64,000 nt of DNA from Floccularia luteovirens (lineage: Eukaryota > Basidiomycota > Agaricomycetes > Agaricales > Squamanitaceae), in assembly GCA_009739215.1 (NCBI GenBank), contig VSJF01000011.1, forward strand, positions 992,001 through 1,056,000. The letters are read 5' to 3'. The notes under the pieces were generated by a model. It was not told the DNA's origin and ran no database searches. It saw only the letters and a program-made list of their open reading frames with translations. How positions within the stretch are numbered: position 1 is the first letter of the stretch; every line of letters starts with the position of its first letter. Below, in pieces: positions 50,650-62,270 of the stretch. Made by a program: the position numbers and the translations under genes.

Positions 50650-52329
50650 ATGGCACAACCAATCCAGCAAAATGGTCAACCTTCTACCAATGGAAAGTCT
50701 GACGACTCAGAGTCGGATGATCCTGTATACAAATTACAGCGGGAGCTAGAACGGACGAGAGAAGAAAAAGATAACCTTGCAGCCCAATATCGTACCCTTT
50801 TGGCAAAATTGACACAAATGCGGACAACTCTAGGAAACAAACTCAAGGAAGATGCTGTATGTATATGTGATCATTGTGCTGCTGTTAAAATAATTTTTGG
50901 ACTAGGAAGAGCTTGACCGTCGGGAGCAGCTGGTCCAACAATTGAACGCCCAAAATGAAGATCTCACTTCAACGGTGGAAACCCTCAAAAATGAATTAAT
51001 TGCCTCCCATAAGGAGGTAGAACGTGCGTCACACGAACTCGATGGAATTCGCACTCGTGTGTTGCAAGACAATGCGCAGGAAACGCTAATTCGCGAGAGG
51101 GAGCTACGGGAAACTCAAATGGAATTGGAAAGATGTAAAATGGAGTGCGATGAATGGGAGCGAACTGCGCTGCAGGAGAAGGCCATTGGAGAAGAAAACA
51201 AATCTAATCTGGAACTCATGAGAAGAGAGCTGGAGCTTGCAAGTGAGGAACGTGAAAGAGCCGTGGGCGAACTAGAATCAGAGAGGGTCAAATCTAGCAA
51301 CCTACAGTCTGTGCTGCAGGACTTCCAAGCTGGTAAAACTAATGATCTCTATGCAGTAATAGCTACTAATCACAAAATTTTATTATAGCCAAAGCTCATG
51401 AACTTCGGCAAGCCGTAAAAGATCACGAATCACAGCTCGTGCAACTTACTCAATCGCTAGCTGAGTATAAACACAGGGCGCTAACAGCTGAGGTAACCTG
51501 AATCATCAAGGCTTCCTTTCATTCGGAATGTATAGCTGACTGAGTATAGATGCAACTTGAGGAGTCACGGACAAATATAACACGTACGCAAGATCTAGAA
51601 AAGGAAGTTAAGGAAAAGAACCTTCTCATTGGTAAACTGCGGCATGAAGGTATTTTTATGTCTCTATGTTATCGGACCACCCTGACCATCTTGTGTGTTT
51701 TATCCAGCTATTATAATGAACGAACACCTAATGGAAGCCCTTCGACGTCTTAGACGTAACTCGTCAGATACCAATGTCGATCGCCGGCTTGTCACAAACA
51801 TTATCCTTCAGTTCATAACTACACCGCGTGCAGATGCAAAACGCTTCGAAATGCTATCGCTTCTTGCTTCAATCCTTTCCTGGACTGATCAAGAACGCGA
51901 AAAAGCTGGTTTGCAGCGTGCCACGTCTAATTATACATCATTTTGGGGCCGACCGTCCAACGTATCTTCATCCAAAGGAGTTGAGCTTGAAAAATCAGAT
52001 GAAACAGAGGTATGTTCTCTGCTTGCGCCATGTTGTAACACTTATCTAACATCCTGACATAGTCATTTTCTCGCCTCTGGGTTGAGTTTCTTCTTACGGA
52101 GGCAGCTGCTGGAGAAAATCCTGCACAAATACCTACAACGCCTCGGGGTAAGTCTTCGTTGCCAGGTAGCCCTACTCTTGGTTCGTTTCCCAAAAGTCCC
52201 TCTCTTGGGACTCGAAGGTTGACTTCCCTTGGCAACCATGGAATGGCGAGCTCACCCAACCTGACTTTACCTCCTGTGCCATCTCTAAAGAAAGATAGAC
52301 AAAAAGAAAAGCCAGTAGAATTATCATGA
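50650..52329 (+). CDS. IMH1: GRIP-domain golgin, Imh1-like
   Basis: Exons 50650-50856, 50906-51332, 51389-51492, 51550-51649, 51708-52009 and 52063-52329 give 468 residues. Residues about 25-270 are a heptad-rich coiled coil (Glu, Lys, Leu, Gln-dense). A GRIP domain follows (NEHLMEALRRL, VDRRLVTNIILQF, KRFEMLSLLASILSW). The C-terminal 90 residues are Ser/Pro/Gly-rich. GRIP golgins bind the small GTPase Arl1 at the trans-Golgi and tether endosome-derived vesicles, as yeast Imh1 does. I chose the ATG at 50650 because it is the first in frame. A more upstream ATG (50569) would add a typical Ser/Arg-rich start but is out of frame by one base, so the N-terminus may be truncated in this reading. 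Confidence 0.85.
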
Positions 52330-52563
52330 TACTGGTCAATAAAAATAAAACCCTTATATCCCTAGGTAGCTATTATCTGGTATTTCCGTCTCGCAGTTGT
52401 TTGCAAGGACAGTTAATGTATATTACACACATTCCTTTTCCATGGTTTGCTGTTGCACAATCTCATTATCACATGCGATATAAATTATTGGCCTTTGAAT
52501 AGTTCTTTGGGATTTCGTTCTTACTCCTTGCTGGTATGAGTTAGTTCCAGTTCTGATGAACAG

Positions 52564-53496
52564 TTAATCGTAATCTCCACCTAAAGGAAGTTAGTTAGTG
52601 ACAACGAATGGATTATTAAAACGTACCACCAGCACCTCCATCATCACCTCCACCTCCACCAAGGTCATCCATATCATCGCCCTCACCATTATCGAAATAA
52701 TTTTCAGCATAGTCGTTGTCATATTCTTCATCGACATCGTAATCTGAGTCGGGAGCCTGAGAACCCGCTGCGTCTGAACGTTCATCGGATGACTTTTCCT
52801 AAGTAAAATAAAGTGAAATGCTTCCCAGGCACAGATAATCACTATAAACTTACTTGATCTTCCCCATCCTCATTCAATTCGTCTAGGTTTAGACGAGTTT
52901 TTTTTGATCCTGCACTAGTGCCGACTAGGAAAATATACATAACCTTGCTCTTTCAGAAATTATTAACATCCATACCGTTCTTTCTTCTCTTTGGATTGAA
53001 GTAATCCTCAAACATCTCTGTCGGGAAGAACGGCTGGTGTAGATCTTTTCTCCTTAGGCTGGGTTGAGACGAATTTGAAGGCTTGTATTTATCAGAGTAT
53101 CGGGGGAGCTCTTGACAATTCACAGTTCATATTACTTTTCAGTGAAATATACAATCACTTACCGGTCGACTTCGTCTTTTCGACGACGTAATAAGCAGAC
53201 GACCGTAATCGTACCGCAAATCCTAACTGTAATTCAGCGATGCGTTTCTCATCGTCTGATGGCTCTGCAAGAACTGGCATGTGCATTGGCTACACCATGA
53301 TACCTCTTTCGGTTAATTGTGTTTTATCAAAAAATATATTCATCAGGCGCACAGGATAGAGAGCTGTTGACTCTCGCGACAGGCTCTGGATATCAGCAAA
53401 TGTAAGACCCATGGGAAGTTGGCTACCACCCCCACCACCAAATCCACCTCTGCCACCTCTGCCTCCGCCACGCCCTCCACGTCCTCCACGGGACAT
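52564..53496 (-). CDS. RPC31: RNA polymerase III subunit Rpc31/RPC7 (POLR3G family)
   Basis: The start is at 53496 with an RGG-rich N-terminus (GGRGGRGGGRGGRGGFGGGG), followed by LTFADIQSLSRE. Exons continue at 53289-53163 and into an ELPRYSDKY segment, an NPKRRKN segment, TRLNLDELNEDGEDQ and a very acidic tail (DYDVDEEYDNDYAENYFDN). The last coding exon is 17 nt (52580-52564) and gives the ending GGDYD, a feature of this subunit. The protein is part of the Rpc82-Rpc34-Rpc31 initiation subcomplex of nuclear Pol III, which makes tRNAs and 5S rRNA. Its RGG N-terminus is longer than in yeast. The gene is divergent from the Yra1-like gene, 256 bp apart. Confidence 0.88.
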
Positions 53497-53752
53497 AGCT
53501 CAGCCTCTGGTGTAATAAAGGCCCTTTTTTTCTTCTTTCGTGAAACGAACGGTAGTGATGACTAAATTATAACAAAGGGAGTGAGGCGGAGTCACAGACA
53601 TTTCTATCTCCGACAACCTCATAAAGGAATGATTTGTCTGCACAGCACAAACAAACCCGACCTTTACTTTCCACCACCACCAGTCTTCACCTCAGCACTC
53701 TCTGAGCCCCCGCCTACTCGTTAGACTATCTCATCACATCCAAGCAGGTATT
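53497..53752. promoter_or_regulatory. divergent promoter of RPC31 and YRA1 homologues
   Basis: 256 bp between start codons of two expression-machinery genes on opposite strands, with C/T-rich leader sequence (53665-53740) before the YRA1 start. No TATA box was recognised. Confidence 0.5.
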
Positions 53753-55284
53753 ATGGATATGTCACTTGATCAGGTGTGTCCACTCTCCTTCAGCTGTTGG
53801 ATGCCGTCTCATCTGGAAAATTTTTTAGATCATTTCCTCCAAGCCCAAAACACACAGGCGAGGAGCTGGTCGTCGGACCAGTGCGCGTGCACAAGTTCTC
53901 GGTAAACCCGCTGTAACACCTGTTCAACGTGTTCGTGCCACAGTGCCGGCTACAAATGAGCCCAAAGCCGGGGTTGCACCAACCTCGTCGGAGAAGATAA
54001 TCGTGTCGAACCTTCCCACAGACGTTAATGAAGCACAAATTAAGGTAATGATACGCGTTTAATACAAATGTCTAGTTTTCCAATACCAATATGTCTCGTA
54101 TGTTTCTAGGAGTTGTTCACATCAACAGTTGGACCACTCAAAGAAGTTACCCTTCATTACAATTCGGCTGGAAGGTCTAAAGGCGTGGCCGCTGTTCTTT
54201 TCCAAAAGAAAGGAGACGGCGCCAAAGCGTATCAACAGTACAACAACCGGCTCATCGATGGCAGTTAGTATCGCCTCTCCTTTGCATCCCGTCCTATTCT
54301 CCTGCGTCGAGGTACACATTGTGCCTAATCTTCTGAGTTTCAACGGAAATGCTAGCTCCCTGTCTCTGTCAGATTTGGAAATACCGAAGCATTCCAATTG
54401 TCGAACAAATGCGATGTCGCAATCTCTTCGAGTTGAGAGGATGCTTCATATACGCATCACTGGACTCTGCTGTATAACCTCTATTTCTCAGGTCTGATCA
54501 GCCTGTAGAATGTGGTTTACTTGTTCAAGTTCCATTGGGGTACCGCAGCAAGTCGTAATCTGGAGTGGGATTGAAAGATAATGTATTCATGGTCATGAGG
54601 GTCGGTTTGTGTTAGCGTTTCGCTGGCAGGCAGTTGGGGGAGATATTGCCTTGTCTTTCCATAACCACTTTCAGGCCATGTTTGTATTTTCGATTCCCTC
54701 CGGATTGATTGCTTTTCAAACGGGATCAAGTCGAAGATTGATATTCGACAGAGACAAAGTTAAGCTTCCATGGTAACAGGTTGGATCCTTGGATATTTTG
54801 AAACATCCTTTTCTGCAAGCTATTTAATTTTCCTTGGTCTCTTGCTCGCTTCGATGAACAGCCGACTAATCATTCCTCCACTCCTTTCTCCGCCTCTGCT
54901 ATCGCCTTGATATAGAAAGTCCGATGAAGATCGAAATCGTTGTCAGTCCTGACCGACAACTCCCATTGTCATCACGTGTTGCGCCTGCTCCTGCAGCTAA
55001 CGGTACTGTTGCTCAGCCAACCAGGTTGGTCTATTTCGCTCCATAGCTCAATATTCTGGTTTCAACTCTGAATCCCTGAAGGACCGCTGCACCACCGTCG
55101 GGCCGAGGACGACGTGGAAGAGGTAGAGGAGGTCCTCGTAAGGGTGATAGGCCTGCTAAGTCGGCCGCCGATCTTGATGCTGAGATGGAGGTGTGTTATG
55201 ACTTTTTTTTCCTCCACTGTCCATTTTTATAATGTTCTACTGCAGGATTATACGGCCAGCAATGCACCAGCTGCGGCTGCTTAA
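53753..55284 (+). CDS. YRA1: mRNA export adaptor, Yra1/ALYREF family
   Basis: Exons 53753-53773, 53829-54044, 54110-54263, 54916-55024, 55082-55190 and 55246-55284 give 215 residues, near the 226 of yeast Yra1. The first exon holds just seven codons with the N-box-like MDMSLDQIISS start. A basic RG-containing N-terminus precedes one RRM (IIVSNLPTDV to the PMKIEIV strand). The C-terminus is RGG-rich (SGRGRRGRGRGG), then acidic and ends in a short Ala/Pro tail. The protein binds mRNA with the THO/TREX complex and hands it to the Mex67 exporter. The third intron is 652 nt against 50-65 nt for the others and falls near the end of the RRM, recalling the long regulatory YRA1 intron of yeast. Confidence 0.9.
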
Positions 55285-55630
55285 AGGGTGATTTTTTGAA
55301 TCTTTAATGATTCAGATTTTTCTCTGGTTTAATAATTATCATACCCTTATCATTGCGTGCCTTCTGTGTGGCTTTAAAATTTTCTGTTCTCGTACTGTCA
55401 GATTTTACATGTACTACTCCGTGACCTCGAATATTGTCATGATAAATTTGCGTTTGTCTCTTGCGTGGTGTTGGCAATAAGAAAATGGTGTGATCACAAG
55501 TCTGATTCTTTGCTTTGGCCCTCTTTTATGTAATTAGATAACGTACCAGTGCACGCCGTCTGTTTTTATTGTTTAAGTGCACCTGCTCTTGCACATCACG
55601 CCGATACTTTCACAGCTCCACAATCCTGTT
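55285..55630 (+). promoter_or_regulatory. intergenic and promoter of the farnesyltransferase gene
   Basis: 346 bp between same-strand genes, with the T-rich 3' flank of YRA1 and then the promoter of the next gene. No other feature is visible. Confidence 0.4.
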
Positions 55631-56978
55631 ATGATGTCCAATGCAGGTGAAAACGAGGATTCCGTACTTCTCTATTCTGAACAGCCAGAATGGGCCGATG
55701 TAGTGCCACTAGAACAATACGAAGGGGTTACTCCACTTGCACCAATATTCTACACTGAACAATGTACTCTTCCTCTTTTGTAGATTTTTTGCTCTTTTCT
55801 GATATTCTTTTTCATAGATAAGGACGCTACTAATTACTTTCGAGGGATTGTGAAATCAGGAGAGAAAAGTGAACGTGTCCTTGAACTGACAGAGACAATT
55901 ATTCGACTGAATCCGGCACATTACACTGCATGGTGCGTTAACAGTTCTTTTGTAACCCCCTCTTCCAAAAGAGATGACTAGACTTTGTGTTACATGATAG
56001 GCAATATAGATATGAGACACTGATAGCAATCAACACGTCGCTCGAGGATGAGTTGAAGCTCATGGATGAAATAGCAGTGAAATATCTCAAGACGTACCAG
56101 GTGTGGCACCACCGCCGACTTTTGCTTATGAAAACGCGCAAACCAATCCCAGAACTCAAATTCATTTCCGATTCTCTGTCAATTGATTCGAAGAACTATC
56201 ATACATGGTCATACCGCCAATGGTTACTTGCGTATTTCAATGACGAGGATGATTTATGGAGTGGTGAATTGGATTTTGTGAATATGATGTTGGCTGAAGA
56301 TGTTCGGAATAATTCTGCATGGCATCATCGCTTCTTTGTCGTTTGGGGATGTGGTATTCGTGATGGTGAAGAAGACCGTGCAAGAGTGTTACAAAGGGAG
56401 TTAACGTATGTTTTTCCTCTCTTATACATCGCGCATCCCTAACACTGACCCCCGGTTCTCGTTATCCAGGTTTGTCAAGCAGAGCATCTCACTGGCGCCG
56501 AACAACCTCTCTGCTTGGAACTACCTCCGCGGAATACTCGAGCTGACTTCAACCCCGTTTTCCTCCGTCTCTGTTTTCGTCAAGCCATACACAGAACCTT
56601 TCGGTCCCCATATTGTGGACATCGTCGATCTCGAGAACCCACCCCCAGATAAAACTGCCGATCTTCCTTGTGCGGCGGCCGTAGAATTCTTAGCCGATAC
56701 GTATGAGCAAGAAGCGTCCAGGGAAAGTTTACGAAAGGCGATTGAGGTAGAATGATCTTTGCCTCGTCCGGATCCCATCTGATGTTTTTTTTTTTGATAA
56801 GCTATGGAAGTCACTTGCTAGTAAATATGATACAATTCGGAAGCAGTACGTGGAGCAAGATACCCTTCGTGTATTGATGTAATAGCTTCTGACATAATAC
56901 CTAACTAGGTACTGGGAGTATCGGATTAGGGACGCGCTCCAGTCAACGAAGGCAAAAGCGAGGCCGGAGAAGACTTAG
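55631..56978 (+). CDS. RAM2: protein farnesyltransferase/geranylgeranyltransferase type I alpha subunit
   Basis: Exons 55631-55763, 55818-55932, 56001-56405, 56470-56746, 56802-56845 and 56909-56978 give 347 residues with all phases correct. The helical PPTA repeats are evident from their Trp-containing motifs: NPAHYTAWQYR, YQVWHHRRLLL, NYHTWSYRQWLL, NSAWHHRFFV and NNLSAWNYLRG. This subunit pairs with distinct beta subunits to attach farnesyl or geranylgeranyl groups to CaaX proteins such as Ras, Rho and, in basidiomycetes, lipopeptide mating pheromones. Start choice: the ATG at 55631 precedes a second at 55634; both give an acidic N-terminus. Confidence 0.93.
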
Positions 56979-57613
56979 ACATTATTTTTAGTTTTGGGTA
57001 GTGAGTGAGATAGGTCCTTGTAACTTCAAGTTTTTACGGCTGTTTGTATTATGAATTGGAACTCCATGAAATATTGACCCTATAAAAAGGACGGAAAACT
57101 GACAACGAAGATGGCGGTGGATGGATGTGGCGCTAATCGGCGGTCATGATTTCTACCAGTAAGGAATTATTTGCAGTCCCGTACCAACGGTACATGAAAT
57201 ATTAGCTAAAATATTGGGCATTCCCGTTAGAGAACGGAGAAGATGACACCAACCCGTTGATGAACGGACGCATTCATTCATGGTTTTGCCCATTAAGAAA
57301 GAGTTTCTGGCGACTGTTTAGCGTCGGAATAAATGCATATTTCCGACACTGTACTTGAAAGCCTTCAGATTCAATGCCATGAGCCTATACGGGTCTGATC
57401 TAATCAGTTGTAATTATAAAACGGAGATTAAACATGGAAAATCTGATGTGCTTCGCTCCGATATTCAGCCTCAGTGGTGGCGGTGGTAGGTTTTAGGTTA
57501 TTGAAATTTTAATCGGGAGTAAAGAATGATTATGTAGTACTTTGAGCCACTAGTGACTAAATGCTGACTGTGAGAGCAACATCTGCCTCTTGCTGTCTCT
57601 TACCTTTCTTACT
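56979..57613. other. intergenic, left flank of the transposon
   Basis: No gene recognised. The end of the tract (from 57561) is an open frame cut by the transposon insertion; see findings. Confidence 0.5.
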
Positions 57614-57619
57614 ACCAGC
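57614..57619. repeat. target-site duplication, left copy (ACCAGC)
   Basis: ACCAGC directly abuts the left inverted repeat and is repeated directly after the right one at 62386-62391. This is the direct footprint of staggered-cut integration. Confidence 0.9.
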
Positions 57620-57734
57620 TACGGCTGGCGAGAAGTCTCAGCTTCGTTTTGATGTTGTTACTCACACTTTCCCTTTTCGGGTCACCGTGACACTACCGTG
57701 TGACAACAACTCTGCGCTATCATCGTGGCATCTA
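57620..57734 (+). repeat. left terminal inverted repeat, 115 bp
   Basis: Begins TACGGCTGGCGAGAAGTC and ends CATCGTGGCATCTA. It is identical over all 115 positions to the reverse complement of 62271-62385. It ends nine bases before the transposase ATG, so it probably holds the transposase promoter. Confidence 0.95.
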
Positions 57735-57743
57735 TTCAACACA

Positions 57744-59346
57744 ATGCCCAAATCTTCAGGCAGTAACCAGTGGGGCGAGAAAAACTGTACGTGAAAAGTT
57801 TCCTTATACATGCTATTGTACTTATTATGCAATGTAGACCCTTCCGATGAGGAGCTTCAAGTGGCCTTCAATCAATATGCAAAGGAAAACAATGGCTCCG
57901 GTCTCACTGCAGAACAACAACTTGCAAGATTGGAGCGTGAATTCGGCCTATACATTAAGTTTGTATTCCTGTGCATGGTGTTGCTATTGATGTAAACTTC
58001 TCCCTCAGACGAGCAGGGCTATATCGGTTGCGCAAAAGACTAGGGATAAAAAGCATTCGAAAAAATCAAGAAACATCTTTGCAAGATACCATCCAGTTAG
58101 TTGTTGACATCAAGGCTGATGATACAGCTGGGAAATGGGGTGTTGCACAGGTTCGACAACGCCTTGCGAATACGGGCATCCTGTTGAAGCGGTATGTTAG
58201 TTTGCTACGATGTTTTCATTAAACTTTCTTATATTGTGTTAGCGATGATTTGCGACAGATTCTCCATGACAATTTTGAACCTGAATTCAATCTACGCCTT
58301 TGTTTTTCTAACCGTAACATGATCAAGCGTGTCCCACTCGATTGCCTGGGACCCTGGCATCAGTTGCACTCTGATGGGCATGAGAAGCTTGCAGAACAAG
58401 CACTCCGAATGGGTTATGGTCTCTCACTTCCACTCTATGCATTTAAAGATGAATTCTCATCTTTTGTACCCTATTTGCGCGTTCTTCCTAATGTCCGCAC
58501 ATCAAGAGCTATTGGACATGCTTTTCTAGACTTCGTTGAACTATATAAATGTAAGTACTTTATCTCCAGCTTCTATGATACTTGTTAATATAGTGCAAAT
58601 CAGGTATTCCAATTCAACTTACAACAGATAAAGGTTCTGAAATTTCAGACATGATCCGCTGTCATGAAACACTCCGGTAAGCCAACTTAAATCATTATTT
58701 GTATTTTCACTTTATTAATCGAGAATTTAGGCTTCATGCTGCCCCCGATTTCATGGTTGAAAAATGGCCAACTGCTATTCAAGTTCAAAGCAAACATAAC
58801 ACCCCAATTGAGTCATTTTGGAGGTGGAAACGTCAAGGTGAAGGTCATAGCATCAAGGAAGTGCTCTTCACTGGAAAAGAGGCGGGTATACTCAATCCAA
58901 ATAACTGGTTGCATGTGTATGTTACTATATTCTAGTTTCTTCCGGTTCTTTACTGAGATCTTTTTAGTCAGGTTTTTAAGTGGCTGTGGCCACCTCTCGT
59001 ACAGCAGCGTTTGGATGAATTCCGTGAATATTGGAATAATCATTCTCTGAAGCGGCAAAAAGAGAAATTGTTGCCAAGTGGAATGCCACCTCGCCATGTC
59101 TGGATGGTTCCAGAAAATGCACGCGCTAATGCACGAGACTGTTCAATAACAGTCAGTCTTGATCTTGTTAAACAACTTCGTGAAGAACTAGGTGGTATGG
59201 AAGGTCGTGCTGAAGTACTTAATTTTGTTGATGATGAATTTCGGGCACAAGCAGATAATGCCTTAGCACAGTTGGGATTTCCGATTATCACACTTTTAAA
59301 TGCATGGGATATTTTCGAAGCTATAGTAGAGATTCTATCACTATAA
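57744..59346 (+). CDS. transposase with rve-like DDE integrase core
   Basis: Exons 57744-57786, 57838-57958, 58009-58191, 58243-58550, 58604-58676, 58731-58914 and 58972-59346 join in phase to 428 residues. The N-terminal part (GLYRLRKRLGIKS, then KWGVAQVRQRLAN) looks like helix-turn-helix DNA binding. The core carries the candidate catalytic triad Asp160 (HSDGHEKL), Asp227 (LTTDKGSE) and Glu270 (NTPIESFWRW), with Trp residues after the Glu as in the agaric integrase-core family. The enzyme would cut the inverted repeats and insert the element. It reads rightward from the left repeat. All three acidic residues are present, so activity is plausible. Confidence 0.85.
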
Positions 59347-59479
59347 TAACGTAGTCAGTAGTACATTGAAATATGAAGTTTTTTTGGTGCTTGCATAATC
59401 TATCAAACTCAAACACACATAAAATCTGAATTTTCCATCGGCTGAGACCTTCAGCAGAACTCTTGCCACCTCAACAATC

Positions 59480-61998
59480 ATGTCGCAGTCTCAGAGAAAC
59501 ATTCAACCTTGTGGTGGACCCGATAATGATGCAAATGGATGTGGAACAGTCTTTCCACGTATGCAAATGGATGCAATCCTCTGTCAGCTTTGTAAAAAGC
59601 TGAATAAGAATAGCATTACTGATGCTGAGATTGCTTTTATCAAGGTTCGCACTCTGTCACCTGTCCATTTACTATGTTGAGCTCACAAATGGAATCTAAA
59701 GGAAAAATTCAAACAATGTTTCGAATGTGGGCTTAGTGGAACCAATGTTAGCAACCCTTGTGGAACCTGTAAAAGACTTGGTACGTACTATTCAATTATG
59801 ATATTTGCATCAGGCTCAGATGTAATCAACTATTTATAATATTAGCACATCAAGAGAATGGCGTAATAGACGAACCTACTTTAGCAGGGCAAACTCGCCG
59901 AAAAGAACTTTTGGACTGCCGTTTGAACCGGCAAGTTGGCCCAGCAACACCAGCCACAGAGCTTGAGAGCCTGCGAGGGCGAAATATATCAGCACCTACA
60001 TTTGCAGTTGGCTATGAATGTCGAAGAAGTAATGCACCAAATTCAGTTGATCGGATTCTAGGAAAATGCTGCCAGCCATTTGCTGAGTCTATGACACTCT
60101 TAGGCAAGTTCAAGTTCTACAATTTAGTATATAAATGATCAACTTACTTCTTATCTGCAGAACTGAAAGAATATATTGTGCGAAGCATTAATCCACGATG
60201 GACTGAAACTCATGCTGCAGACTTGAAACCGTATGTCAAAACCATCCAATTTTATAATTTCAAATCTCACTTTTCACATAAAATAGAAGTGAGACTGAAC
60301 TGCGCATGTGCAAAAATCTAGCCTTGCCACTTGGGGATGAAACTCTAACATTGCGTCAGTTTTACAATAAGTATAATCAACATGGATTACGGGACATGTA
60401 CCTTGTTCCTCCCTCAGGAATGTCAAAGGGAAACCGAGGATCATCATTTTCAGTTGAGCTATTTATCCATGTGGACCGGGTAAGCATATTTCACTTCTAA
60501 GTTTCAGGAATATAAGTTTAATATTATTGAACCGAAGTTTATGCAAAGAACTGGCGAAGGGGAAGATGATGAGTCATCCATGCTAGAATCAACTATGAGT
60601 ATCAGTAATAGTAACGGAAAACGCAAGCGTCAAGTAACCTCTTCTAAACGTGGGACCCGAACATCAATGTCAGGTAAAGGTGGCCGAAGCAGTAACAAAC
60701 GATTTTGCAGCAGTAAGTTTATGAGTTGTGACTGCATTGCCTATATACTCATTCCGACATTAATCTCTAAATAGATAGAGAGAACTTCACACCACTTACA
60801 AGTACTTTTGAGCGAGATAGAGGATTGGAATCTATAGCTGTGACGCAACCACAGCCTCAAGATCTGAAATTGGTGAAATTCACACGTCTCTCATGTGAAA
60901 TCAACCATACCAATGGCACACCTATCTTTTCGGATGCATCTACAGTAGAATATGGGTATATTGACCAGATACCCATAGTTCTGTCATCTTCGGATCGCGG
61001 AAAGACAAAAGATGTGTTTGCAGTCAGTGTTACTGTTATATAATCACAACGTTACTCACCCAGAGACATAGTTTGTAATGGATGACAAATCCTATGTTGC
61101 GAAGAAACTAGTCAACATTGGAAAGGGACAAGGCATTGGGATTACACTTAAAGCCTCCTTTGAATGCCTCAAGAATGACCTAATCCGTCTGAAGCGAATG
61201 GAATACTTCTCTACTTTATTTACTAAAAAAGCAGAGGTTAAAGGTGTAGAGATAGCAGGTAAGCTTTACATTATGTTTCCTGTATCGTTATCATTAACTC
61301 CATAATTTTCTTCTAGACTTCCAAATCTCTGATGGATTCATCATAAAAGTTCTTGATGAACCCGAGGCTGCTGCTGTTAATGATGAAGAAGTGAGGGATG
61401 CCAATCCTTGCAATTCTGAAGATGAATTGGAGGCACCAGTCAGCATAGCAACACGACGCAAACACGATGAATTACATAACGTTACTGCAGTTTATCTTGT
61501 TGAACCTCGTCGTCTCTCATCTGCTGTCAACAAATACTCTGGAACTTTTGGAATGCGAAATTGTTCAGATAAACTGGGCGCAACTATAATGGCATTTAGC
61601 CATTTTGTCATTGAAAGTTCAGCTTGTGAATACATGTTTGCAGATATTCAAGGTAATTTCGGTACTAGTAGTGCAATTTAGGTCATACTAAAAAGATTTA
61701 TTAGGCTCATTGGACCGTAATCCTAATGGTAGTCATGAGACTATCATGACACTTTTTGATCCAATGACACATACACCACTTGGGTAAGCGATTGATACTT
61801 TCTACTGAGTTAACTTGCTAATCAAACTTGTTATGACCTAGTAAATCTGGTCTTGGTGACCATGGACTAGCAGGATTCAGAGATTTCATTGAACAACACA
61901 AATGTTCAGCAGTCTGCAGTAAACTCCGCCATTACTCATTAAATGAAATCAATAAACAACTCGAAAAACTTGACAACGACATAAACAACACTGCCTAG
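59480..61998 (+). CDS. cysteine-rich protein with C-terminal alpha-kinase (MHCK/EF2K) domain
   Basis: About 11 exons, starting at 59480 and ending with TAG at 61996-61998, give about 650 residues. The N-terminus (residues 1-85) has CxxC pairs (LCQLCKK, QCFECGLS, PCGTCKRL) that suggest one or two zinc ribbons. A basic Ser/Lys/Arg-rich stretch follows (GKRKRQVTSSKRGTRTS), a likely nuclear signal. The last third matches the alpha-kinase fold: SYVAKKL with the candidate ATP lysine, FSHFVIESS, the catalytic ADIQG, FDPMTHT, then GLGDHGLAGFRDF and the zinc-binding HKCSAVC. These atypical Ser/Thr kinases include myosin heavy chain kinase and eEF2 kinase. The gene lies wholly between the inverted repeats, so it moves with the transposase. 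Its targets are unknown. Confidence 0.85.
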
Positions 61999-62270
61999 AT
62001 GTCACATTTTCCACACACATATCCTCAGCACTTTCGCACTGCTATGTCAGTGTGTTTTCTATTGCTATACGCTCATTTTCTGCTCATAGTTTAGTTTTTT
62101 CGTACAGTATTCCGTACAGTATTCTACTTTTTACATCATTTAGTTCCTTGATTTGACAAAAAATTCTGAATTCTCTATACTACCCATTTGATATGTCCCC
62201 TACTATTACTTTATCCTAACATATCATGAAATCTAATGTTTTCATCGCTACCGCGCAAAGAATTGGGCAT
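61999..62270. other. subterminal region of the transposon
   Basis: AT-rich 3' flank of the kinase gene inside the element, with T-rich runs suited to polyadenylation. Just inside the right repeat the minus strand reads AATGCCCAATTCTT, resembling the region around the transposase start codon at the left end. Confidence 0.6.

Noticed and set aside
54129..54497. 122-codon frame crossing from YRA1 exon 3 into its long intron
   Set aside because: It is a different frame from the RRM and ends within the intron; no sign of independent coding.
58813..59291. minus-strand frames opposite the transposase
   Set aside because: Shadows of the conserved transposase exons.
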